A stretch of DNA of 64,000 bases from Tetrapyrgos nigripes (Eukaryota > Basidiomycota > Agaricomycetes > Agaricales > Campanellaceae), in NCBI GenBank assembly GCA_013368315.1, contig JAACJM010000186.1:113511-177510 (forward strand). Reading direction: 5' to 3'. The notes under the pieces are model-generated. The model had not been told where the DNA came from. It saw nothing but the letters and a program-made list of their open reading frames with translations, and did not search any database. Made by a program: the position numbers and the translations under genes. Below are positions 34,991 through 48,424 of the stretch, one piece after another. The stretch's first letter is position 1, and each line of letters begins with the position of its first letter.

Positions 34991-35289
34991 CAGACTCGGA
35001 GCTGATGGATGGTCCGGGCAATGGCAAATGGCATGCAGTGCTACCGACGAGGACAGACGTCGGTAGTGGAACCATAGTCACGCATGTCTTCTTTAGAGAA
35101 TCATTGTTTAATCACAGGTCCTTGACTCAATTCTGCTGCAAGAGAGAGATACCAGAAGCAAGCCAGAGTCAGACGTACAACCGTCAACGCGTCAACGTTG
35201 ACACCGGAGGAGAACGGAAGAACAGTCACGGTCACGTGTGCGTTGACCTCTTTCATCCGGACTCCCGACTGGCAGCTCTAGCCACTGCC
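34991..35289. promoter_or_regulatory. Promoter region of the APSES factor gene with an MCB-type site
   Basis: The 300 bases before the APSES ATG hold a perfect ACGCGT at 35187-35192, the MluI cell-cycle box bound by MBF-type APSES factors. It sits inside the palindromic context GTCAACGCGTCAACGTTGAC about 98 bases before the start codon. A GTCACGTG E-box-like match lies near 35229-35236. Function is inferred from sequence only. Confidence 0.45.
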
Positions 35290-36512
35290 ATGGCCAGCGC
35301 CCAAGCTGCCATCTATGAAGCAGTATACTCCGATGTTATGGTACGTTCGCGTGTCCTGCCAATCATGTAGCATATTTACCCACCAAGACTTAGGTTGACG
35401 AGATGTTGGTTAGAGGAGTCGCAGTAATGCGAAGGCGTGCCGATTTTTATGTCAATGCGACTCAAATCCTCAAAGTCGCTGGCTACGACAAGTCTACTCG
35501 TCTCAGGCTTCTAGAACGCGAAGTAAACTCTGGTGGAGAACGGATGCAAGGTGGACACAGCAAGTACCAAGGCACTTGGTGAGTACCTACAACCATCGAA
35601 AATTTTCGGCAGAAAAAGGTAACCATCTTCGAACTTAGGGTGTCTATTTCCCGTGGACGGGAGATTGCTTCCGAGTCTGGCGTTTTGCCTGAACTGGCTC
35701 CTTTATTTGACTATCAAGCCAATGAGGATTCGTTTACAGCTCCAGCTGCTTCTCTGTTTCTTCCTCTCACTGGCTCATATTGCCACGAGACACTTGGCGC
35801 GCCCCCAATGTCGAGCGACGTCTCTGCAGTCATTTCGCAACTCCGCGTTGCGCCTGGCACTTCCTTACAGCTCCTACGCGAGTGCCGAGAGCGTGGACTC
35901 TTCGTGCTTTCCGCTTCTAATCCACAGCAGTACCGATCCCCGTTGTCTTTCACCCCTCCTCAGCAAGATGAATCTTTTCAACCGTCCAAGCTTCATTCAA
36001 ACCCGGCCACAACTCGCATCAGGGATTTGTCCAACAAGAAACCTACCACCACGCGATCCTCCAAACAGTCTCGGTCGGGTAGCACACGTTTCGCATCTAA
36101 AGCTACACCACTACAAGAAGCAACCAATGTGCATCAAAGCCCTACTGGTGCCGATGGATCTGACGCGCCCCCGTCAAAGCTATCCAACAAGAGACCGTTA
36201 CCTACGTCTCACCCTGGATATCCACGGAATGCCGATGTCATTCTCAACTTCAGCCCTAGTCTGAAACCGTGTCAACCTGCAACGCACCTGGACCCTGCTC
36301 AAACGTCTTCCGAGGACGAGTGTGACAGTTCTGACTCTGAGGAACCGGAACCTGAGGCAGAGTTTTCGGGGTACACTGATCGTAACGGATTTCCTGACGC
36401 GACTGAAGGCTGTCGGTCCATTGTGCCAGTTGTTGTAGATCTTCTTCGGAGTCTCCCTGTGGACGAACAGAGTATGGCTCGATTCAGTGCCAAAGTCGAA
36501 GAGTCATCGTAG
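35290..36512 (+). CDS. APSES-domain transcription factor, Mbp1/Res-like, short form
   Basis: Three exons (35290-35340, 35394-35578, 35639-36512) give 369 residues. The N-terminal 110 residues are a KilA-N/APSES DNA-binding domain: [77 protein letters not shown] and a closing PLFDY. Mbp1, Swi4 and Res1 use this fold to bind ACGCGT or CGCGAAA sites and drive G1/S genes. The remainder is low-complexity, rich in S, P, T and K, with an acidic stretch [19 protein letters not shown]. The ankyrin repeats and C-terminal helix expected in 600-800 residue MBF proteins are missing; the stop at 36510-36512 is followed by no related coding sequence. It may be a specialised paralogue or a truncated one. Confidence 0.88.
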
Positions 36513-39453
36513 CGCTGCTTGCTTACGCTAGCTTCAGGAAGAACCGGATCTAGCGCAGTCAGCCTGCCCTCACCACCTGTTTCCACAGCGCCTGCCGTAT
36601 CCAGATGGCACTTTTTGACTGCCTTCCCATCGTTTATGCTGCCGATATTTTCGTGTTTTCTTTATGGACGCTCAGGCCAGAGTACCACCCTGACGGATGG
36701 TTGTATTAGTTTTTGTAATGAAGTATTTGCAATCGACGACTCTTACGATTTTTGATATGAATAAAAGAGCCGTGTGACCCGGTAGCAATTTGCTCAGTTG
36801 CCCACATAACAACAGAGATATGTACCATATGCATGGCATTTACTGTTCGTGAGCATCATCTGGGCGTGCTTGAAAGTTGGGCGCCAACAATAATTGGGGA
36901 AGATGATGGATCAGGCCAACTCGAGAGCTGCAGTTGACTACTAGTGTTGCTTGGCCATGATAATGTCCATCAACTGTTCGTCACTTTTCTGTACCCCATA
37001 TCTTTCACTAGATGGCGGATGATGTGCCCAGTCATCAGATGCTCAACGTCAGTACTTAGTGGATAATACGAAGATGACTCATAGACCGGATGTAAAGTTG
37101 CCGAGCCGGTGAAATAAGGGTTTGCAGCCACATTTCGAGCAGAACTCACCTTCGAAGTATCCTATGACTCTGCTTTCGCTAGAATAGCCGCAGATGCTAG
37201 GAAGCTTTGAGATACAGATTCTTGTTGATCGGCGAGCCACGAGAACCAGACTCTTTTTTAGGACTTTGGAAAGACCTTGGCCTTGCCTCCAACCCGTTCT
37301 AATTCCAGAATCCAATTGTACGTTCTTGTTCAATATTTGGACAAGTAGGAACTCACCTGCACCGTCCTGGTAGGATATTCATAAGTTCGGTCATCTCGGA
37401 CTCTTTGAATGCTTTTGAACCTGGACTAATGCAGAATTGTCAAAGCATTCGAAGGCGACCCACTCAACTCCTTGGACATGCGAAGAGCCAAGAATCTTTC
37501 CCCTACGATGGTCTTTCGGGATTCCGTTACAATTGCGTTCTCATTCGGAGATTCGGCAATCCATCTATACTGTCCTATCATTCATTCTCGGTGGCTTTTC
37601 TGGATCCTTGTGCTCTGTTCAAAATGAATCTGGAGAAAGCCGGCGAGCTTAAAACACTGGCAATTCGAAGCTAGAAGTCACAGTACTAGTCACCGCCGAC
37701 CAACCTACCTAAGAGCTTCGACTAGCTAAAAACAGAGGCCTCAGGATCACATCAGTGTGTACAGATGGATATTGGCATGCATACTTGTGATTTTGATTCG
37801 ACTCGAAGTGGCTAGTAAGAGGATGATGACTCTATAGTTCACGATAGCTCCATCGTGATGACTACCATTAAGTATCTGAATATTGGCGACTCGGAAAGAG
37901 GGCGATCCTGCATCCCCATTAGATTACCCACTAAACACGCAGCGGCCTTCACGCAGGTCGAAGGATCTTGAAGTGTATGCGGCGCAGTGATCATCAGCTT
38001 CTTCCTTCCAAGGCTTCTCGCGTTCATTTTCTCTCTGTATGAGAATAAGCATCTTTCATATCTTGATCACATCTTTTGGTAAGTATCTCTGTTAGCGATT
38101 GCATGATTGATCTTGATTCTTCCCGTCGCTGAAGCTGTTGGCGGTCATGAACACCCGGAGATCAAGAGTGGATCAAGAAGAACTTTGACAAGACCAAAGC
38201 GTGCTTCTGCGGGAAACACGGACTCGGATCTGCTCTGATCAGAACTGTCGGTCACCGAACTTGATGAAAAACAGAATTGCTGATCTAGCCGGGGAGATAC
38301 GAATCTTCGATCGTTTAGGCTCGTCGTAACGATGGCCGGCTTTGCGGCTACTGTGACTCCAGAGTCTGTATGATCAGAAGCAAGCAAAAAACTGAAGCTG
38401 TATGTGTATGTTGGCACAACAGGCTACAGCATGAGCTGGAAAAAATGAGGCTTTGAAACTTGCAGCACTGCTGGCCTTCTAGCTTGAGGTTGAAGAGTTG
38501 CAAATCCCTAGCTTGAAGTAATTCTCTTACAGAAAACCAAGGGTTGTATTGCTTGATGACATCTGTTCGATTTTAGAAAACAGGGTACTAAAGTCTGTGA
38601 GAACTGAACTTTTTTTCATAGTGGGTGGGCAGAAGCTGACTGAGAGAAAGAAACGGTCACTTTCGGGAACAAGACCTTGGGATTGGCGGTTCGCAGTACA
38701 ATATTGGCGTCGATAGTTCAATTAATTCGGAAAATTGGATCTCGATAAGCAGTATATAGAGTTGGGTCGAGACCCAGACTGATCGTCTTTCGTTACGTGC
38801 ACGGTGCAGTCATGTCGTGCGACGAGAAAGAGAGGAGTAGAGAAATGGATAATCTCAGAAGGGTAGAGCGGATAGGAGTCGAAGTCTTGAGATATCACTG
38901 CAGGCGAGCCCTTTGGAACTCAACCTACTAAGCTCCAAAGACCCTGCCCCCAGTGTTTGTAGAATGGCTCTCGTCGGAGTCTTCAAGAGCCGAAAGAAAT
39001 ACAGAACATCTAGAGACTGATCCAGAAGCAGAAGCAAAAGGACTAGTATAAAGATCGGAGCCGGGTGCGGTTGAATTATTCTTGGGTGTCTCGAGGCGTC
39101 AGAGATTTTGAATACGACTGCTGGGATTTGCCAAAGATGATAACCCTACTTGAATTAGCTCTAGGGTTGTCCGTATGTTTTTTGGGATGATCATGACATA
39201 GGTGGCTGGTTCTGGTGGAAGAAGGTTGTGTTGTTGAAGATATGAGAGATGGTGATGGTGGAGAAGAGCCACCCATTAATTGCTGAAATATATAGAATAC
39301 CGGGCCGTCAGAAATTTACCCCATTGGGATTCCCGTGGACCCGTGGGGAGATCCCGGTAGTTCATTTTGTCCATATTTCTTGTTGTCGCCGTTTATACCA
39401 ATCTATACTTAAACTGCGCTGCAGTCGACATGGTACGGCTTTTTCTTTTTTAG
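36513..39453. other. Long gene-poor region
   Basis: 2.9 kb in which I find no supported gene on either strand. Frames of up to 98 codons exist but show no family motif and no splice-linked continuation. The sequence is not obviously repetitive. It may hold untranslated regions, long regulatory sequence or eroded elements that cannot be identified by eye. Confidence 0.4.
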
Positions 39454-41337
39454 ATGTCAACCACGACGACACTGATGTCTGTACCCTCTCCGTATCCGTT
39501 TCTACATGGCAGTACCGCCTCCCTTCTTCCAGGCCAGTCAACGACCTCTCTCCCCGCGTACACTCGTCGTGCGTCACCGTCACCGCTTCGGACACCCAGG
39601 CCAAAAACAGAGCATGTCGTGGAACTCTCGAATAACTCGGGTATGGGCGGAGCTTCATCTAAGAAGTCAAAACCTTGGGCTGTCTTGAAAGTCTACAGCA
39701 ACGCGCGCTCGTCAAAAAGTCTACCTGCTTTTGTAGAAGGAGAAAGACTGACAGGTTCGGTTACGCTCGACCTGGGCAGTGGAAGTTGGATGAGCGGAAA
39801 CAGTGGACATGGCGATGCAATCACCTCGGTGAAGGTCATAATTAGAGGAGAGTTTGCCAGTGGAAACAATTCAATGGAAGGAAACAAGACGTTTTTCGAA
39901 ATGACAACCGAGGTTTGGACCAAGGACGCTCACAACACCAAGTTGTCTGGGGTACAGCACTGGCCATTCTCTATCTCTCTTCCCAAAAATGTCTTTCCGT
40001 CCGGAGACGACATTTCCGAATTGTCATATCCGTTACCACACACCTTCCTTGAGCGTCATACAGGGGCAAGCATTCGGTATGACTTGATGGTTCACATAGT
40101 TCGAAATAAACTGAGGCCGAATTCCAAGTAAGTACTGTCGACGTCTTTTCTTTCGTCTCACTAATTTTTTGGCATAGTCTTCAACAAACTTTTGTTTACA
40201 TTCCCGCAATTCGACCCGACCCCCCCTCTTTGCTTCGACAACTGGCGTACCAGGAACACTCACCTCTTGCTGGTCCGACCGTAGACCCCGAAGGATGGCT
40301 CACCCTTGCACCTGTTGAAGCCCATGGAACTATCTTCAGCAGCAGATCAGTCCAAATTACATGCACTCTTTCAATAGCCAAACCGTTGTCTTACACGCGA
40401 AATTCCTTTATACCACTGTCCTTACTCTTGGAATCCAGCGATAGCCAAGCTCTGGACTTGTTAACAGCCAATCCAGGTTCGTCGATACACGTTCGTCTAA
40501 GGCGACAGACTCGACTGTTAAAACCTGAGACTGTGATTGACGCTACAACAAAACAATGGATGTGGGCCTACCACGGCGAGAAAATGGGCGGTATACACTA
40601 CTTTGGTGATACTACTTGGTGGCCGTCCACTCTTGACAATGAGGATGCTGCGGAGCATAGGAAGAGGATACGGCTCGACGGTGAGATTTCTCTAGCGAAG
40701 GATCTCAAGCCTTCCACCTTCATTCCATATTTTGCCATCGAGGTTCGTTCATACGCCTGTCGAGTATAGTTGTAACAGACGCTTATATTTCTCACAGTAC
40801 TCCGTTGTTCTTCTTCCCTTCACCGCAACCGGTTTCGTACCGTCACCCTCTCCGTCACCTTCACCTTCACCAACTCCATCTCTTACCTCTCCTACCGACT
40901 ATCTTCCAACACTTCCGCCCAAACTCAACAAAAAATCCTCTCGTCCCTCGACATCGCCAGCACCTTCATCCAGCCTTTCCGGTCGTTCCGCTTCATACTC
41001 TGCCTCTACCTCAAATCACGCCCATTCTCAATCCCTAGCGCTACCCACACGCTCCGCATCCTTCACACCGAGACCAAGCACCTCACCTTCCATCTCATCT
41101 TCATCTTCGCCAAATACTCATCTGAGTCCTAACTATGCTACTAACTCGAGTGTAGCGAAGCCTTTGCTCTCGCAGACTGTGAGCATAGCGACGGTTTTCG
41201 CCAAAGGTCCGAGACCGCTTTCGGGAAGACCGGTTTCTATGGCGCAGTATCCTGGTTCACGGGGTGATGGGCGTCACCTTGGGCATGGTGATGTTAGAGA
41301 CGACTCGTTGCCTCCTGAGTATGATGATCCTCAGTAG
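39454..41337 (+). CDS. Alpha-arrestin-like protein with C-terminal PPxY
   Basis: Exons 39454-40127, 40178-40742 and 40798-41337 give 592 residues. The first half has an arrestin N-domain pattern: VKVYSN-type strand, FVEGERLTGSVTLDL, ITSVKVIIRGE, FPFSI-like WPFSISLPKN, and YDLMVHIVR. The second part holds an arrestin C-domain. From exon 3 the chain becomes low-complexity, starting with a Ser-Pro repeat and rich in S, P and T. The last residues are LPPEYDDPQ, a PPxY motif. In yeast, such ART proteins carry the Rsp5 ubiquitin ligase to plasma-membrane transporters through PPxY and WW domains. The ATG at 39454 is the first in frame. Confidence 0.85.
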
Positions 41338-42355
41338 TATAGTACTACGGGCTGTGTGGAGTGCGGATTGGCGGGATTTGGTGGTTTGGTTGACTCTCTG
41401 GTTGAGTCTGCCTCACTAGAAGTTGGGTCTCTCTTTCGTCTCTCCTCGTCTTCAAAAATTTGGCGGATTTCTTCTTTCACATACCATTACTATCAGTGTT
41501 ATCATTTGGGATATAGGCTACGGAAGTCACATATTATACCACTATATAGCTACTAACTACTGTACTTGTACACGACTCTGTCCCATCTTTCTGGCCGGCT
41601 TTCTCTGTTGCATTTTGGATTCACTAATTTCTTACTGTTACTAGCCTTCTAAACTGCTTATATTTCGTCTTTCACTTCAGCTGTTAGTGGTATACATTGA
41701 TTGCTTTGGAGCTTTTCTCTGTCTTCTCTACTGTAAAATTGCACAGAAATCCGTGCGCGTAGTTCGTCGGCTACTACATCTTGGTCGTATCCAAACCATA
41801 TTACCACTACTTCTATGTCTCCTGGCACTATGAAAATCTTTGCTCCTTTTGAATACTTCTGCATGTCGGCAAAATAGCACAGGTACTCCTGATAGTCCTT
41901 TTGCTACCTGATTTTCATACATAGTTAGGACACCGATACCATATCCTTTTTTACAACGCCATGTAGAAGTGACCACGTAGTACAATGTTGTACATACTGT
42001 CACTCCAATGTTATGGAGGAGTTTATAACACGGCAATTTTGAATTCGTACACCCGTCCTTAGACCGTCGTTCACACAACTTTCACTTCAACTCTCCCATC
42101 ATCTTCCTCCTCTACTACGCGTATGCATGTATCATGCTCAGAGCCCTCTCGACATCTACATACAGTCGTTCATAATACTTTGGGCTGCATAAGAAGAGAG
42201 TTTTCGGCATCACAAGTACTGGCGGCGGTGTGTCCTCTCCATATTGCGTTGACCTTCGACATTGACCATTGGGTTCTAGTAGGAAAAACCGCGGAACATC
42301 ATTTCATCAGTGACTCCTACTAGCCTCACTCCTAAAGATTACTTTCACCTCTCTA
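41338..42355. other. Intergenic region with an unassigned minus-strand frame
   Basis: About 1 kb. A minus-strand frame at 41658-41864 reads IFIVPGDIEVVVIWFGYDQD, and 41728-42078 is open in another frame. Neither matches anything I recognise. An upstream exon of the next gene may lie here, before the acceptor at about 42355. Confidence 0.35.
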
Positions 42356-43173
42356 GCAAAAAAGCGTTCGTTTTCACTACCGCGGAAAAGCACCATCCAT
42401 GAACTGGTATGAGGATCATGGAGCGTTTCCAGAGAAGACGAGCGGCTTTTTCTACTACTGTGTCCCCGAAAACGCACCCCTATTTGCTGGAGGTATCCGT
42501 TTTCGCGTTTGTTCTTCCAATGATCCTAAAACGTTTCAAGACGGCTCTGACCTGCTCAAACCCAACGGCTTTCCTTGGGAGATCTCAAATTGGGCACTTG
42601 CACTGAACAAAACAAGTCTTGCGTTGGGGAAGGAGCTGGTCAACAGTGGAGTTATACAGAGCAAGGCGCTGCACTTGTGCCGCAAGTTGGCATCTCAACT
42701 CTCACTTCGCAGTGCGCCTGAGAATGTTGTATATGCACTCGAACAGCCCTTTCCGATGATGTTGGGTTTGACTCGGTTTGTGATCCAGGCGGCGAATGAG
42801 AAAAGGATGGTGAGGGTACATAAGTAGTCTTATTGTAGAGTTGCTTGGCACGGGCACACTCAAAGTTGAGGGTATGTCGCCATTTGCTATATAGAGGAAA
42901 ACAACACTGACAAGTCGGTTTCCAGTTGAAGAAGTCGCTCATGTATTCTTTGACTTGGAAGAGGGTCACCCGGTCATTCGTTTAATATCAGTACCACCGA
43001 AATACGTAGGGAAAATGAAGTACAAGGTTGGAGATACAGAAAAACTGTCTTTCCGACAAGGTTCGGGCAATTTGAAGGCCTGGGATATCTTCAGGAGGAG
43101 GAGGAGGAGGAGGAGTTTATTACGCGGCATGGTCCCCGTGTGGAACGCCGGTTTCCGGGAGGCACACGCTTAG
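42356..43173 (+). pseudogene. Hypothetical protein, frame broken near the middle
   Basis: After an acceptor near 42355 the frame gives SVRFHYRGKAPSMNWYEDHG, then FYYCVPENAPLFAGGIRFRVC, a beta-type pattern common in uncharacterised agaricomycete proteins, up to RMVRVHK and a TAG at 42825-42827. A shift of one frame restores the text as SLIVELLGTGTLKVE, and a GT-AG intron (about 42870 to 42925) then leads to EEVAHVFFDLEEGHPVIRLIS and onward to a GGA repeat (43092-43113) encoding arginines. So either a one-base lesion or a missed tiny intron separates two halves of one gene. The 5' end is not resolved. Function unknown. Confidence 0.5.
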
Positions 43174-43439
43174 TAGCGTTCCCGGGACCGTAGGGCAGGT
43201 AAAGGACGAGCTGGTGGCCTCTACATCCTTCGTAGATCCTGTCCTACCCTATGATCATCAGGAAATCTACTTATGGACACTCATGGACATGACTCATTTG
43301 CAGACCCACGTAATTGCAATAGACTGTTCTCAGTCTTCTCTACTGCAGTTGCGATCCACTTGGTACATAACAAGAAATGGAACCGTGGCCTTCCATCGCG
43401 AATCATATATTCCCAAACTTCTGCCTTTAGTTGTCCCCA

Positions 43440-43690
43440 AAAAATGCTGCGTCACACAGAGCTTGTAGTCGAACATGACATTCCATCGAAACCATCCAAC
43501 GAGATTTTCAGCTCCACATACGCTTCGTCAGACCCCGAAATCACCCACATCTCGTACATTTCGTCTTGATGCAAAGATCAACAGGCTCTCGGAAACTCTC
43601 GCTAGGCTTACAAGACAACGAGACGAGAGTGTCTGCGGCATTCGTCCGTGCCGGATTCTTTCCGTTTCTTCTTGGAGAAGTGCAGTGTAG
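43440..43690 (+). pseudogene. F-box family relic, N-terminal piece
   Basis: The frame gives MLRHTELVVEHDIPSKP and SSTYASSDPEITHI, then a shifted frame gives DAKINRLSETLARLTRQRDES. This matches residues 1-85 of the intact gene at 59935 (LVVEQEPLPS, YVPSDPETSRI, DAEIGRLSQTLETLKRRRNE). The F-box itself is absent. Its 5' flank is repeated in inverted orientation at 43860-43975. Confidence 0.65.
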
Positions 43691-43704
43691 GGCTTTGCAC
43701 CGTG

Positions 43705-43847
43705 CAGTATACTGGTACGCCCGTAAAACTTATGGGTCAGATACTGATATGGGCCAACCCACACCGTAGCTTACGGGCGCAGAGGGAAGTGTTGACAATA
43801 CCGGTACGGTTTGGGTACGGCAGTTTTACGGGTTACGGTATGTACTG
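43705..43847. mobile_element. Possible 143-bp MITE
   Basis: The segment starts CAGTATACTGG and ends CGGTATGTACTG, with the inverted pair CCCGTAAAAC near the left end and GTTTTACGGG near the right. Seventeen of the first 26 positions match between the ends. It lies between two inverted F-box fragments. No target-site duplication is visible, so the call is tentative. Confidence 0.35.
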
Positions 43848-43859
43848 ATAGTTGGAAGT

Positions 43860-44005
43860 TCGACTACAAACTCTACGTGACACCTGTCGGATAGAAGTGT
43901 CTGCACCAGCATTTTTTGGGGACAGGCAAAGGCTGAATTTTGGGAATAGAATATGATTCGCCATGGAGGGCCACGGTAGTGGCCAGCATTGGTGATGGTG
44001 GTGGT
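43860..44005 (-). pseudogene. F-box family relic, inverted N-terminal piece
   Basis: On the minus strand the sequence reads CCAAAAAATG followed by LVQTLLSDRCHVEFVVELP, the family N-terminus with its DRCH motif. The upstream part (GGCGAATCATAT, ATTCCCAAAA) closely matches the plus-strand flank at 43385-43445. The two fragments thus form an inverted repeat about 400 bases apart. Confidence 0.6.
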
Positions 44006-44167
44006 GGTGGTAGTGGTGGAAGTCAGGAAGATCGGCGTGGTCTTGTCTCCCCTAGGCAGACTCTTGGCTCGGTCGCTTATTGTGGTCTCCCAATGCCCAT
44101 GATCCCTGTTTAGGACGCTAATCGTACAAGAGCTATTGTTACACAGATGAATCTTTTCCACATCCTT

Positions 44168-46221
<2,054 letters not shown>

Positions 46222-46486
46222 TCACTATGGATTGGCTTCGGATGTGTTCCATTGTGTTATTTATACGAGTCCCGTGGGTTCTAGAATTCGACATGAGTAA
46301 GGCAGGTCGATTCTGGAATGGTCTAGGATTGTTGCCATCGACTGGGGAAGCATCTCTGGATTTGCTGCATGGAGAAAGGGGAGGGCCTGGACGCCTATAT
46401 GTTGCCTGTATGCTTTCGTTTCGCGTCCCGCAAATTTGCTCACAGTCAAAACGCCTTTTGCAGCTCCTACATCTGATCCTTTTACA

Positions 46487-48424
46487 CTAATCTACAAACC
46501 TTTTCAAGAATGTATCCATACTCTCCCTCGCCTCACCTCCTTCATTCCACCCGCTCAGAAACTCTCTACTTATCTTCTCAAAGCTCTTTCGCACAGCCAA
46601 CCCTTCCTCTCCCTTCAACTTCGTCACCAACTCCCTAATTTCCCGCCTCACAGCTTCAACAGTAAACGTCGGCAAATCCTTCGGGTCCGAGTCTTTGAAC
46701 CTATACATCTTTCGCGTGCCATATTCTCCAGTGCGCACTTCAATAAGCTCAAAACCAGCTTTCTTAACAAGTGTCATATTGGCAGCGTTGAGCGGCTGAT
46801 CAGCACCTATGGGCCAGTATATCCTAGGAACGAGTACGAAAGGATATCAGATATGATGTGGTCAAAAAGAGAACTCAGCAGTACACTCACTGTGGTATTC
46901 CATAATACATAGCTTCCTGCGCACTATTCCAACCACCATGCGAGATGAACCATCCAGTTACTGGATGCGACAAGATTTCTTTTTGTGGTGCCCACTGCAT
47001 CTCGAATGCGATGTCGCTGTCTTGGAACAACTTCAACTTGTCTTCTGGAACTACACAGAAGGGTGAAGGGTGCGCCCAGATAAGAGGTGTCCCAGTAGCG
47101 AGCAATTCCTCGATAACAGCCCAGACCTTCTCTGGATTTTTAGGCCAAAAGAATGTACCGAAGGACATCTGGGAAATTTATGTTGGTTCAGTAAACAAAT
47201 TTACTGAAGCAGCATTGCAAACTCACATAGACAACGGATCTCTCACCGTGTTTCTTTTGCATCCTGTCCAGAAACTCGACTACTGGAACTTGAGCATCAC
47301 ATCGGGCGGAAGTGAGGGGGGCTGAAGATGGGGTGTCCGGTAGTAATGAAGGTCCGACTGGGTAGACGACTTGTCCAAGAGAAGAAAACCACTTCTTGGT
47401 CGCATCTATGGCTTCCCGTTCAAACGACGAGGATGATACGATAATCATGCCTTGGCCGCTGGCTATGTATTTTCGTCCCAAATGAATAAACATGTCTCCG
47501 ACGATGGGAAGCTACAGTGCAAGCTTAGACCTGTTCTGTGGCAGTCATTAGTGAAATCGAATTCACCTCTTGAGGGTACTTTTCATAGTCATACATCGTC
47601 GCTACGCCAGGACATGTGATTGTCTCTCCAGTCACCGAGTCAAGAAACTGAGAATAATCAGGTCAGCCTTTGTGAATAAAGGTAGAACTGAATGGTGCAA
47701 TCACCTCAGGCAACCTAGGCATGATATCCTGCTCTCTGCCATACCGAATCGTATGCATATTCAATTTTTCAGACGGCGTTTGTCTGAAATACTGCAGACC
47801 AACCCCTGCTGTCCCCGTAAACCACAAAAGATAAGGCGTCTTATTTTCAGATATTTCGCGAATAGCTTCGATTGCATAACCTGCAAAGGGCTAGAAAACT
47901 ATCCATTGAGTAAATTTACCAATACTTCAAAAGAAACAATTCCTCACATCGATGAGCGCGACCGTCACTGGCGGAAGATTGTACTCTTTTCCGGAAGAAA
48001 GACATTTGATAGTTTCGCCGTTGAAAATGGCTTTGAATGTTGGCTCGAACTCTAGCACAGGCGGCAGTGGATTGAAGATAACTCCACTGATATCGATTAT
48101 GCTGTACCAAAACGAAGTTAGTCAGTGAATTGCGAGGACGGAACTCCTTCAACACTCACTGGAACCGCACCTTTGCATCTTCTCTCAACTCATCAGGAAG
48201 TTTATCGACTTCGGCTGAAAGTTTGGAGTACACATCTGCACAGGTCAAGACAGATATGACGACATTCGGACGACTGCGAAGAATTTGCATTGAGAAAGGA
48301 ATAATAGGCTTTTGATGACCTGCTCAGATTCTTGTAAAGATAAATGGGTCATTAAAATCAACGACATACGTACCCCAAGTCGGAGTATTGTGGAACAGAA
48401 TGTGTTTCTGGGTGAATTGAACCA
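46487..48424 (-). CDS. UDP-glycosyltransferase, family GT1
   Basis: Eight minus-strand exons (48424-48373, 48319-48160, 48101-47948, 47890-47705, 47647-47567, 47511-47227, 47168-46891, 46823-46487) give 510 residues. The N-terminal Rossmann domain begins HILFHNTPTWGHQKPI. The C-terminal nucleotide-sugar site has SFGTFFWP, then WAPQKEILSHPVTGWFISHGGWNS, AMYYGIPQIYWPIGADQPLNA, the GT1 signature with its conserved H, W, N and DQ. Such fungal enzymes move glucose from UDP-glucose to small lipophilic acceptors (terpenoids, phenols, sterols). The acceptor cannot be told. It points away from the terpenoid-like locus about 5 kb to its right. Confidence 0.9.

Noticed and set aside
39430..39453. Possible GT-AG intron directly before the arrestin ATG
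   Set aside because: It would be only about 22 bases long, below the minimum for fungal introns; the ATG at 39454 is used instead.
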